DNA from: Funneliformis mosseae
Taxonomy: Eukaryota > Glomeromycota > Glomeromycetes > Glomerales > Glomeraceae
Length of the DNA: 15,686 nt
Reading direction: 5' to 3'
NCBI GenBank assembly: GCA_910592005.1
Contig: CAJVPP010002239.1
Location: forward strand, 1-15,686
The translations under genes and the position numbers were made by a program. Below are positions 7,740-15,686 of this stretch, piece by piece; the first letter of the stretch is position 1; each line of letters opens with the position of its first letter. The notes beneath the pieces were generated by a model. That model was not told the origin of the DNA, searched no databases, and saw nothing but the letters and a program-made list of their open reading frames with translations.

Positions 7740-10130
7740 AAATTACGATTTTTTTTTGTTTTTTGATCAGGTATAGAAAGTCACAGTTAAATTTTTAATT
7801 TGTTTTTTAGAAAAAAAAACTAATAATTCCTATAGAGAGAAAATAGAAACGCAATTAAATTACTTTTTTAATTTGTTTAAAAAAAAAAGAAAACTAATTA
7901 CCTCATTTTGTAGGATCCAGAGGTCTTCATTCTTGATCGAAGGTAAGTTCTTATAGAGGAAGCGTTAGATAATATTATTTTTTTATTTTTTTAAATAATA
8001 ACCTTTTGCTTACCTTTTATAGAATTCAGAGGACTTTTAAGATAAGTTCTATAGAAGGAGTATGGAAGCGTTAGTCAAAAAATTTTTTTTACTTGTATTA
8101 AAAAACTTATCCTTTTTATAAGATTCAAAGATCTTTATCCTGAATCGGAAGTAAATTCTTATAGTTAAATTGCTTTAATTTATTAAAAATAAAAAAAAAA
8201 TCAATAACTTACCTTTTTTTTGTATAATTCGTTCTGGATTAGGAAGTAATTTCTATAGTGGCAATTATTTTTATTTTTTTTTATTTAAAAAAAAATAAAG
8301 TTAAATTGCCTTTTTTTTTGTAAAATCCAAGTTTTCATCTATAATCGAAGGTAAATTTCTATGAAGGTATAGAGGATATAAAGGGAACGTTAGTTAATAT
8401 TTTTTTTTTATTTTTTTTTAAAAAAATAACACTCTATTTACCTTTTTATAGAATTCAGACGACTTTTAAGGCTTGAATGAAAGATAAAATCCTATAGAAG
8501 GAGAATAGAAGTGTCATTCGAAATCTTTTTTATTTGTAATAAATAAATTTTAATAATTAACTCCCTTTTTATTTGTAGGATCTAAAGATTTTTATTTTAG
8601 ATCAGAAGTAAATTTCTATGAGAGAAAATGAAAATGGCAATTATTTTTTTTTAATTTTATTTAAACTAATTACCTTTTTTTTGTAGGATTCAGAGGTTTT
8701 CATCCTTGATCGAAAGTAAGTTCCTATAGAGGATATAGAGGGTACATTAGTTAATATATATATATTTTTTATTTTTTTTAAAAATAATAACACTCTGCTT
8801 ACTTTTTTGTAAAATTCAGAAGACTTTCAAGGCTTATAATAGAAAATAAGTTCCTTATAGAAGGAAAATAGAAGCATCAGTCGAAATCTTTTTATTTGTA
8901 TTAAAAAAAAACAATAATTAACTTACCTTTTTTTGTAGGATCTAAAGGTTTTCGTTCTGAATCAGAATTAAATTCCTATAGAGAGAAAATGGAAACGACA
9001 ATTATTTTTTTTTTTAATTTTATTTAAATTAATTACCTTTTTTTTGTAGGATTCAGAAATTTTCATCCTTGATTAAAGATAAGTTCTTATAGAAGGTATA
9101 GAGGGAGTGTTAGTTAATATATATATATTTTTTATTTTTTTTAAAAATAATAACACTCTGCTTACTTTTTTGTAAAATTCAGAAGACTTTCAAAGCTTAG
9201 AATGGAAAGTAAGTTCCTATAGAAGGAGAATGAAAGTGTCAGTCAAAACCTTTTTATTTGTATTAAATAAAAATAATAATTAACTTACCTTTTTTTGTAA
9301 GATTTAAAGGTTTTCATCCTGAATCAGAGGTAAATTCCTATGGAGAGAAAATGGAAATGATAATTAATTTTTTATTATTGATTAAAAAAAAAAAAACTAA
9401 TTACTCTCCTTTTTTTTGTAAAATTTAGAGATTTTTATCTTGGATTGAAGGTAAGTTCCTATAGAGAGATGAAAATAGCAATTAATATTATTTTTTAACT
9501 ATTACTCACCTTTTTTTTGTAGGTCAAAGGTCTTTGATCAAAAGTAAGCTTCTATGGACCTATAGAGGGTATAAAGAGAATATTAGTTAAAAAATTAACT
9601 TCTATTTACCTTTTTGTAGGATTCAAAAGACTTTCAAGATTTGAAATAGAAGGTAAGTTCCTTTAAAAAAAGAATGAAAGTATCAGTTAAATTTTTTTTA
9701 TTGGTATTAAAAAACTAATAATTTACTTACCTTTTTTTGTAGGATCCAAAGATCTTTGTCTTGAATCAGAAGGGAAACAACAATTAATTTTTTTTTAACT
9801 TGTTTAAAAAAAAACAATTGTTATTTTTTTGTAGAATTCAGAAGTTCTCATCTTTGATTAAGATAAGTTTTCTTAGAAGATATAGAAGAAGTATTAGTTA
9901 ATCTTTTTTTTTTTATTTTTTTTTAAAAAAATAATTTCTGCTTACCTTTTTGTAGAATTTAGAGAACTTTCAATTCTTGGAATAAAAAGTAAGTTCCTAT
10001 AAAAAGAGAATGGAATTGTCAATCAAAATTTTTTTATTTGTATTAAAAAATTAATAAATATACTTATCTTTTTTTTAGAATCTAAAAGCCTCCATTCTTG
10101 ATTAATAACATTTTTATATTTCTAAGGTTA
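7740..10130 (+). repeat. Tandem A-B-C array of micro-exon/mini-intron-like modules
   Basis: About 20 modules of 100-126 bp. Each has a 29-33 nt core preceded by a branch-like CTTAC/TTAC, a T tract and TAG, and followed by GTAAGT or GTAAAT. Core starts are: A at 7914, 8324, 8687, 9050, 9422, 9523, 9835; B at 8023, 8452, 8813, 9176, 9620, 9956; C at 8123, 8225, 8579, 8939, 9301, 9743, 10079. Spacing A-to-A is 363 bp twice (8324-8687-9050). A and C cores read as DPEVFILDR and DLKVFILNQ types; B as NSEDFQGLNR type. Of 20 acceptors I count 13 TAG and 5 TAA; about 12 donors keep GT. A full A-B-C core set is 90-91 nt. Each donor is followed by a conserved CCTATAGA word. It may be a decayed gene grown by exon-intron duplication, or a satellite with splice-like signals. 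No protein family is recognised. Confidence 0.7.
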
Positions 10131-10156
10131 TTGCCAATTAGAATGGATTCTTGAAG

Positions 10157-10250
10157 GTAATTCTAAATGATGAGGGGTTATGTTTTTCTTTTTCTTAACA
10201 TTCTTTATAGGATCATTCATGTAAATATTGTACAATTTAATTTTAATAAA
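10157..10250 (+). other. Last intron-like stretch, short terminal exon and poly(A) signal of the array
   Basis: GAAG|GTAATT begins at 10157, and CTTAACATTCTTTATAG ends at 10210, giving a 54-nt intron-like segment with a CTTAAC branch-like site. The following GAT CAT TCA TGT AAA TAT TGT ACA ATT ends in TAA at 10238-10240. AATAAA follows at 10245-10250. This would close a transcription unit running through the array. The chain of signals is suggestive, but each is short and the region is AT-rich. Confidence 0.35.
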
Positions 10251-10402
10251 AAAGAAAATAAGTCCTAATTTTTTTTTCAAATTATATTTTATTTATAATA
10301 AAACATATTTGTGAATTTATATATAAATCATAATAGAAATAAACAAAAAAAATTAAATGGTCCTTTAAAAAGGACAATTTAAATCACATTTGAATATATT
10401 TT
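10251..10402. other. Spacer with a small inverted repeat
   Basis: Non-coding AT-rich sequence between the array end and the hAT stop codon. GTCCTTT-AA-AAAGGAC at 10360-10375 is a perfect 7-bp inverted repeat, with imperfect extension on both sides. It could form a hairpin in the 3' region of either transcript; no more can be said. Confidence 0.45.
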
Positions 10403-11557
10403 CTAATTCCATTTTACATTAGTATTTTGTGTTGGATATTCAATATTTTCAATATCTATATCAAAATCATATAAATCATCATCTAACTTATTTTCAGAAT
10501 TAATCTCTTGCTGAAGTATATTCAACTATTTACTCAAATGATCATTGAATTTTGAAGTAAGATCTATCTCTAAATTTTCATCATTTTGATTCTCAGAGTC
10601 ATCTTCAATTAAATCAGATTCAATATCTAATAAAATTTCGTCATCTAGAATCATATCATTTATTTTTTTACTTTCGTTATTATGTATATTTATATGTATA
10701 TTTTCTTGTAATGATTTGATAGTAACTAATTTAGATTCTTGTTCAATTTGTCGATTATAAGTAATATCAGCTCGCAACTTAACCATTTCTAATACTTGTG
10801 TAAACTATATATAATTAATATAAATTATTTTAATTTACTTATTTTAGTTATTTAAAAAATTATGTTTTAATATTATCTTTAACTGGTTCCTATTTTTAGT
10901 AGAAAATATCCTATACTACTTTACAAACATTCAATTGAAGCTGAATTAATATAAATACTAAAAATGCGTATTGCAACAGTTCCAATTTCTAGATAAGCAT
11001 CTTGAACCTAACATCAGTATTTGTGAATATTATTTTTAAATTGAATAACAGATTCATTATCAAAAGGATATTTAATTCCTTGTGAAAAATTATCAAATTC
11101 ATTAAGAATATTTTTAGGAACTTGACCAGTTCAAGCTTTGTAATAATAAATTAATTATTTGCCTATATGTGAATAATTTATTTGTGATCTTAAAGGTAAT
11201 GCAAAATATTTTGTTTTATAATTAGGATGAAAAAGCTAAGAAAGAATAAGAAGAGGTTATTCTCATAATTCCTATTTTTTTTGCAATCGTATTAAAATTT
11301 TTTCTATTTGAAGATTTTTATCAAAATTGATATAAATAAGCAAAGCAATACAAAATTTCATGTAGTCGTGCTTTGTCAGTTTGTAAAATATTAAGTGTAT
11401 AACAATAAGGAATTAAAAGTTATTCTAACTTTACTAATAATTCTCAAAAAGATTCATCCTTAATTATCAAATATATATCACAAGATATTACTAATGAATC
11501 AGTTGGACATTAACATTTAGTTAAAAAAGTAGAAGAATCAAATTTTGTAGCTAAAGA

Positions 11558-11630
11558 CTATATTATATCAAAATAATTAATTAATTAATTAAAATTAAAT
11601 TTTATGAAATTATTAAATTAAAAAATTAAC
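11558..11630 (-). other. Probable intron 3 of the hAT transposase
   Basis: About 73 nt of nearly pure A/T, beginning GTTAATTTTT and ending TATAATATAG, lies between NTLQ and LATKFDSS, which should be adjacent. The phase does not match exactly at the donor, so the exact boundary is uncertain. A further intron of unclear donor ends at 10805 (TATATATAG) just before TQVLEMVKL. Confidence 0.45.
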
Positions 11631-11929
11631 TGTAAAGTATTTTTAGTAGAATTTAAACTTTACAACAATTAAAATAACTATTTCATCTAGTATCTCCAAA
11701 AACTGAAGGTTGAATATTTTTTTCATAAATTTCTTTTTGAATATCTTGGAGTTGACCAATAAAATATTTGTTATTAGCATTTTTAAAATATGCTACTATT
11801 TTTAATGCTTTATCTGATATTATTTTAAATTCTGGTGAAGTTTTAAAAATTTTTCCAATACATAAATTTATTTGGTATGCAAAACAAGGTAAGAAAATAA
11901 TATTATAATATTGGATTCGAAGTTTTTTT

Positions 11930-12004
11930 CTATTAATAATTTATAATAAGTATATTATTAAATTAAAAATAATTATATAATAAATAAAAAATTAATTATT
12001 ATAC
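11930..12004 (-). other. Probable intron 2 of the hAT transposase
   Basis: It begins GTATAATAAT after the codons for AYNA and ends TTATTAATAG before the peptide KKLRIQYYN, 75 nt. The flanking peptides are contiguous in the family as I know it. The exon after it is out of phase by one base, probably because of a change in the A7 run at its start. Confidence 0.55.
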
Positions 12005-12622
12005 TGCATTATAAGCAGAAGTACTATCTGTAACAATATCTAAAAGTGATACTTCAATTTCATTAATCTTGGATATCATTTCTTTAGTTTTAGATATAAC
12101 TTCAATATTTGTTTTACATTCACTAATTATATCTATAGCTTGCCATATGTAAGGTTGTCCATCAGAAATCATAAATACAGTTTTCATTAATTCTTGTTCA
12201 CAAACATTTGTTCATTCATCAAAAGACATCATAATACCTATTTGATTTAACTTTAATTTTTCTATCATTGTATTATCAAGATCTTTAGTTATTTCGTGTA
12301 AAAATTTTATTAGATAAAGTTTTTCTATCTAGTAATTTAATATTTGGATTAAGAAATCTAAATAATTCAATTACTTCTAAATTATTTATTCAAGCTAATG
12401 AAATTCTACAAGAAATAGTAACTCGTAATAACAAATTATAAAATTTTTTTTTATCTTTATTTGAAAAAGGTCATGTAATATATATATCTAAAAATCTATA
12501 GTTTAACCAATTAGAAGAAAAGGATGATAAAAATGAGTGAGATGAAATTGATTCTCTTCGTAATAATAGTAATTGTAAATGATTTGATATAGTTGATACT
12601 GGTTCTTGCAATAGATTATTTT

Positions 12623-12676
12623 CTATTAAAAATAAATATTATTATAATAAATAATAAATAAATAATAATATTTTAC
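12623..12676 (-). other. Probable intron 1 of the hAT transposase
   Basis: On the minus strand it begins GTAAAATATT and ends TTTTTAATAG, 54 nt. Removing it joins KVNL and NNLLQEPVST through a shared Glu codon and keeps the frame, where reading through would hit stops. This is the best supported of the introns in this relic. Confidence 0.65.
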
Positions 12677-12926
12677 CTAAATTAACTTTTTGTTTTTTAT
12701 TATCAAGAGTAAATATTTCTTCTTTTTCTTGCTGACTATATGCATTTTGAAAATTTTAACAATTTTTAAAATATGTGAGAATTCTTTTAGTTTTATCTAT
12801 TATAGTTTTTAATTTTAAATAATTTTCATTAAATTTTTTAAAACAAGTTTTACAGTAATATAAATTATTACTGAATCCACTTTTTTTATTTGTTTTAATA
12901 ATATATTCTTTTAAATTTTAAACCAT

Positions 12927-13144
12927 TTTTGTATAAAAAATTATAAATGCAATATTTTTTAAATTTATTAAATTTATATTAATATATTTAATTGTACTAC
13001 TATACTAAGTATGAAAATTGTACGAAAATTGTATAAAGTATATATCGTACAGTGTATAATCATATTAATTATTATATATTAAATTGTACTAAGTACATAA
13101 TACAATATACAAGTACTGCACTTGTATAAAAATTTTATTCATAT
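12927..13144. other. AT-rich stretch 5' of the hAT relic
   Basis: No gene is seen. The sequence repeats words such as TTGTAC, AAGTAC and GTACTAAGTAC, for example around 13015-13030 and 13085-13125. It may be the subterminal region of the hAT element, where such short repeats often bind the transposase. I could not identify a terminal inverted repeat or the expected 8-bp target duplication. Confidence 0.35.
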
Positions 13145-13289
13145 ATTGTATTTGAACAACCCTAACTATAAGGCTATAGTGAAGATTTTAAGAGATTTAA
13201 TTAGCCAATTCACTATAATAAGAGTATTTTTATTATATTTGTTCAAAAATTTCATTATATCAAGAGTTCGTTATATCAAGAGTTGACTG
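13145..13289 (-). mobile_element. Solo pogo/Tigger-type terminal inverted repeat
   Basis: Read on the minus strand from 13289 inward, the sequence starts CAGTCAACTCTTGATATAAC. It continues with a second 16-bp unit, giving direct repeats at 13253-13268 and 13269-13284, and then the AT-rich subterminal part with CACTATAGCC. The outer end abuts TA at 13290-13291, the target site of Tc1/mariner-pogo elements. The element body should lie to the left, where a hAT relic is found instead, and no matching partner repeat is seen in the window. It is therefore a remnant end. I recognise the sequence type from related fungal elements, without a search. Confidence 0.6.
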
Positions 13290-13291
13290 TA

Positions 13292-13429
13292 TATACTTAA
13301 AGGCTTAATCTAGATGCATAACCAAATATTCACAACTTAAAGTTAAACTTATGAAATAGTTTAGAAAATTCTGAAATTAATTAAAGATTGTTTCTTATTA
13401 TATAATTCAGGTAAAAGTATATTCTTTAA
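13292..13429. other. Short spacer, no gene seen
   Basis: AT-rich sequence between the solo terminal repeat and the first traces of the pogo-like relic on its right. Confidence 0.5.
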
Positions 13430-13874
13430 CTAACAAACAAGTGTATTAAGATGAATATTCAAATATAAAAGATGCAAAATTTTCATAAAAATAGGTTGAT
13501 AGTTTTATGTCTCATCATAATTTAATTAATAATGAAAAATAACAATTTTCTAATAACTTTTAGAAAATTTTATTGAATTACAAAGTGAATTTTTATCTTA
13601 TGTTTTATTTTGTTAAAGAAAATATCAATATCTATTATCTTTAATTGCAAATATAAATGAAATACCAATGGCTTTTAATTTACTAAAAAATATAATGATT
13701 GAATAATATGATACTAAAACTGTTTTAATTTTATCTATTGATCATAAATATTCTAATTTTATTGTTATTCTAACTTGTATAGCAGATAAAACAAAATTAC
13801 TACTAGTGATTATTTTTAAACTTATCCCTTAAACTAAAGGTTTGCAAAGAAATTTGCCTGCTTATTTATTATAA
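13430..13874 (+). pseudogene. Pogo-like (DDE_1) transposase fragment, first copy
   Basis: One frame from 13575 to the stop at 13872-13874 has only three internal stops. It reads ELQSEFLSYVLF, then SLIANINEIPMAFNLL, DHKYSNFIVILTCIADKTKL and VIIFKL. This is the first-catalytic-residue region of pogo/Tigger transposases, where the family pattern is MDETPM. Here the Asp is Asn, so the fragment could not be active. Upstream traces (VDSFMSHHNLI, about 13495-13525) fit the part that follows the helix-turn-helix domain. The helix-turn-helix part and the second half of the catalytic domain are missing. It differs clearly from the copy at 14225-15603, so it is a different subfamily. Confidence 0.7.
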
Positions 13875-14224
13875 ATTCTCTTCTGATTTACTTTTATGAA
13901 AAATTAAAATTTTTAAAAAATTTTTTTTAAATTAATTTATAAATACCATACCATTCTGAAATTAGATAACCTTTTTTTGTTATAGAGTTATTTAATTTCA
14001 GGTACTTTTAAAAATAAAAAATTTAACTGAATTTAAAAAGAAATTTGACCTGTTCAGTCATGAATTAGAAATGCTAGTTTATTTGTAAGAAAGCTATGTA
14101 TTTAAACATTAAATATCATGAAGATTGCTTGTGAAATATAATATAATATTATGATTAAATTTAATCACGCATGATAATGATAAATCATAAGCTCATTAAT
14201 AAACTAGTTTAAAAATTTACGCAT
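13875..14224. other. AT-rich spacer between two pogo-like relics
   Basis: No gene is seen. It may contain decayed 3' sequence of the first relic and 5' sequence of the second, but I find no terminal inverted repeat here. Confidence 0.45.
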
Positions 14225-14939
14225 ATGCTGTCTCAAAAAAAAAGCAAAATTGTTTAAGTGTTGTTAATAAAAATATAGTTAAACGACATTATAATTTATA
14301 TACCATTAAGTAAAAGAGATAAGTTATCACTTATGCTAAAGAAAATGGAATAATTAAAGTAGCAAATACTTTTGAACTTGATAAAGATATGGTTAGTCGC
14401 TGGGTTAAGTCAAAAGAAAAATGGGTAAATGAACCAAACCTAAATAGCAAATGAGTTGGCTTTGGTCAAAAATTTTTTACTCAAAAGCTAAAAAAAAATT
14501 ATATGATTGGATTATTAAGCAGAGAAAGTAAGGATTAGGTATTTCATATACAATCACATGAGTTAAAATGCTGAATATTTTAAAAGAACCTGCTATAATA
14601 AATCTTTATAGAGATTTAATAAATGAATTTAAAATATCAAACTATTAGATGTTTATATTTATGAAGAGATATAATCTTTCTCGACACTAGCATACTAAAA
14701 TTTTATAAAAGCTTCTATTATAAACTAACGAGTTATTAAAAAACTTTTATCAGTTTATCATTTGTCTTAAGACTGAAAAAATATTTGAGTTATCCAATAT
14801 TCTTAATATAGATGAAACTCCTATTTAGTTTGATATAGTAGGAAATTTTACTATTGATAATATAAGTGAAAAACAATTCATATTTGCAGAATTGACAATA
14901 AGAAAAATTGATTTACAGTTATTTTGACATATGCCGCAG

Positions 14940-15003
14940 GTATTAATTGGTTAACAATTGTTTTTTTTAGCTTTTTTTACTTATCTAATTTTTTATATTA
15001 TAG
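14940..15003 (+). other. Intron in the second pogo-like transposase
   Basis: It begins GTATTAATTG and ends ATATTATAG, 64 nt, with a branch-like CTAAT about 18 nt before the end. Removing it joins TYAA and ETKFSLICIFKG through a shared Asp codon in frame, which gives the contiguous family pattern TCAADGTK. This is the cleanest intron in the window. Confidence 0.75.
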
Positions 15004-15469
15004 ATGAAACAAAATTTTCACTCATTTGTATTTTTAAAGGAAAACAGTTATCTCATGATGAACAGATTCTATTTGATGTTATTGTTTGGTTTCAGCAAAA
15101 TGGATAGATGGATGTTATTTTAATGAAGAAATATGTAGATTTTATTAATAATAATCTAAGAATTAATAATGCTCCAATAAAACTAAATTTTACGATATTG
15201 GTATTGATTTAGTGATTATTTTAGGTGGTTTAACTAACATATGTCAACCACTTGATGTAACTATTAATAAGCCATTTAAAGACAATCTTTGTAAGGAATG
15301 ACATATTTGGATGGCAGAAGGTGATACAGAAGTTATTACATCAGGAAACCTTTGTTATCTGATGTTTGTAGGTGAATAAAACGTGTTTAGGAAGGAATCT
15401 CAAATGAAATAATTATAAGGTTTTTTAAGACTTGTAAAATTTCAACTATTGATAAATCAAATGATAATA

Positions 15470-15603
15470 TTACTAAAAGTGAAAATTCTAGTAATGATAT
15501 TATTAATTTTGATAATGATATTGATAGTGTTTATAATGATAGTGATATTGATAGTGATATAAATAATAATAATGATATTAATGATATTGATGATGATAAA
15601 TAA
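15470..15603 (+). repeat. Low-complexity GATATTGATAGT repeat encoding the acidic tail
   Basis: Imperfect repeats of GATAATGATATTGATAGTG-like words encode Asp, Asn, Ser and Ile residues at the C-terminus of the second pogo-like relic. Similar acidic tails end the hAT relic and the orphan tail at 7057. The repeat probably varies in length between copies. Confidence 0.7.
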
Positions 15604-15686
15604 TGTAGATTTAATAAAAATAGTAATAATATAATGGTTTATAATAAATAAAATAAATTTTATAGAAAATAATAAAAAATTAAATT

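Larger units (their letters stand above)
10403..12926 (-). pseudogene. hAT-family transposase relic with introns
   Basis: The transposase would cut and paste a hAT element using an RNase H-like core. From an ATG at 12926 (second codon-region stop nearby) the minus strand reads YYCKTCFKKF and LTYFKNC (about 12770-12855), a BED-type zinc finger in which the His looks changed to Tyr. Next comes DKKKFYNLLLRVTIS (about 12450), then ISDGQPYIWQAIDII and IVTDSTSAYNA (12187-12004). After an intron comes FLPCFAYQINLC (about 11860-11895). Then come GDTR*NSY, LATKFDSS, IYLIIKDES, TDKARLHEILY and IFSIYINSASIECL*SSIG (about 10970), the dimerisation block. The tail from 10804 holds LEMVKLRADITY and an acidic stretch. 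A premature TAG lies at 10526-10528; the original stop is probably at 10403-10405. There are several further stops and frame changes. Confidence 0.85.
14225..15603 (+). pseudogene. Pogo-like (CENP-B HTH plus DDE_1) transposase relic, second copy
   Basis: A cut-and-paste transposase of the Tc1/mariner-pogo group. An ATG at 14225 starts a Lys-rich leader. From 14263 it reads VKRHYNLYTIK and TYAKENGIIKVANTFELDKDMVSRW, the helix-turn-helix DNA-binding part. After a frame change near 14570 comes MLNILKEPA, then NLYRDLINEF and LNIDETPI*FD with the first catalytic Asp at 14811. A further shift near 14872 leads to NKKN*FTVILTYAA, an intron (14940-15003), then DETKFSLICIFKGKQL and VWFQQNG*MD. Sequence is missing near 15175, where the second Asp motif (YDSFRGH type) should be. 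It resumes with KTKFYDIGIDLVIILGG and NICQPLDV, third acidic residue at 15254. The tail (15450-15600) is an Asp/Asn/Ser-rich repeat ending in TAA at 15601. About ten premature stops are present. Confidence 0.87.

Noticed and set aside
7740..10130. CRISPR array
   Set aside because: The repeats are of three related types, the spacers are themselves conserved between units, and the genome context is eukaryotic.
7740..10130. Minus-strand reading of the array as exons
   Set aside because: The minus strand also shows GGTAAGT after the A run, but it lacks a pyrimidine tract and AG at the proper place; the plus-strand signals are complete and consistent.

Overview
The window looks like repeat-rich, very AT-rich nuclear DNA of a fungus, most likely an arbuscular mycorrhizal fungus of the Rhizophagus type. 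This rests on my recognition of the decayed transposase families and on short GT-AG introns; no database search was possible. I see no intact protein-coding gene longer than about 100 codons. The window is essentially a graveyard of transposable elements around one unusual tandem array.

Layout: 1-700 has no recognisable gene apart from the fading end of a LINE. 700-3871 (minus) is a LINE-type retrotransposon relic, with an ORF1-like RNA-binding/zinc-knuckle part, a helical linker and an endonuclease (EEP) domain; no reverse transcriptase is visible. 3872-4790 is intergenic and holds a cluster of TCAYGTGAT motifs and a TATA box/CT-rich tract before the next element. 4791-6840 (plus) is a broken MULE transposase with all three DDE residues still identifiable and one probable intron. 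6841-7740 is mostly non-coding, with an orphan acidic Asn/Ser/Glu-rich tail on the minus strand and a GTACTAGTAC tract.

7740-10250 is the most interesting part. About 20 modules of roughly 100-125 bp are arranged as an A-B-C higher-order repeat with a period of exactly 363 bp in its best-kept stretch. Each module carries a 29-33 nt core preceded by a polypyrimidine tract ending in TAG and followed by GTAAGT or GTAAAT. It therefore looks like a tandem ladder of micro-exons and mini-introns. It ends in a last intron-like stretch, a short exon with a stop and an AATAAA signal.

10403-12926 (minus) is a hAT transposase relic interrupted by several short introns. 13145-13289 is a single pogo/Tigger-type terminal inverted repeat. 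13430-13874 (plus) is a relic of one pogo-like transposase. 14225-15603 (plus) is a second, longer pogo-like transposase with one intron and a deletion that removes its second catalytic aspartate.

The relics share a decay pattern: most premature stops fall where the families have Trp, Gln or Arg codons, and most lost splice sites in the array are G-to-A changes. This suggests C-to-T/G-to-A mutation of repeats, as from cytosine methylation followed by deamination. The elements do not cooperate in a pathway; they are independent insertions that have decayed in place.
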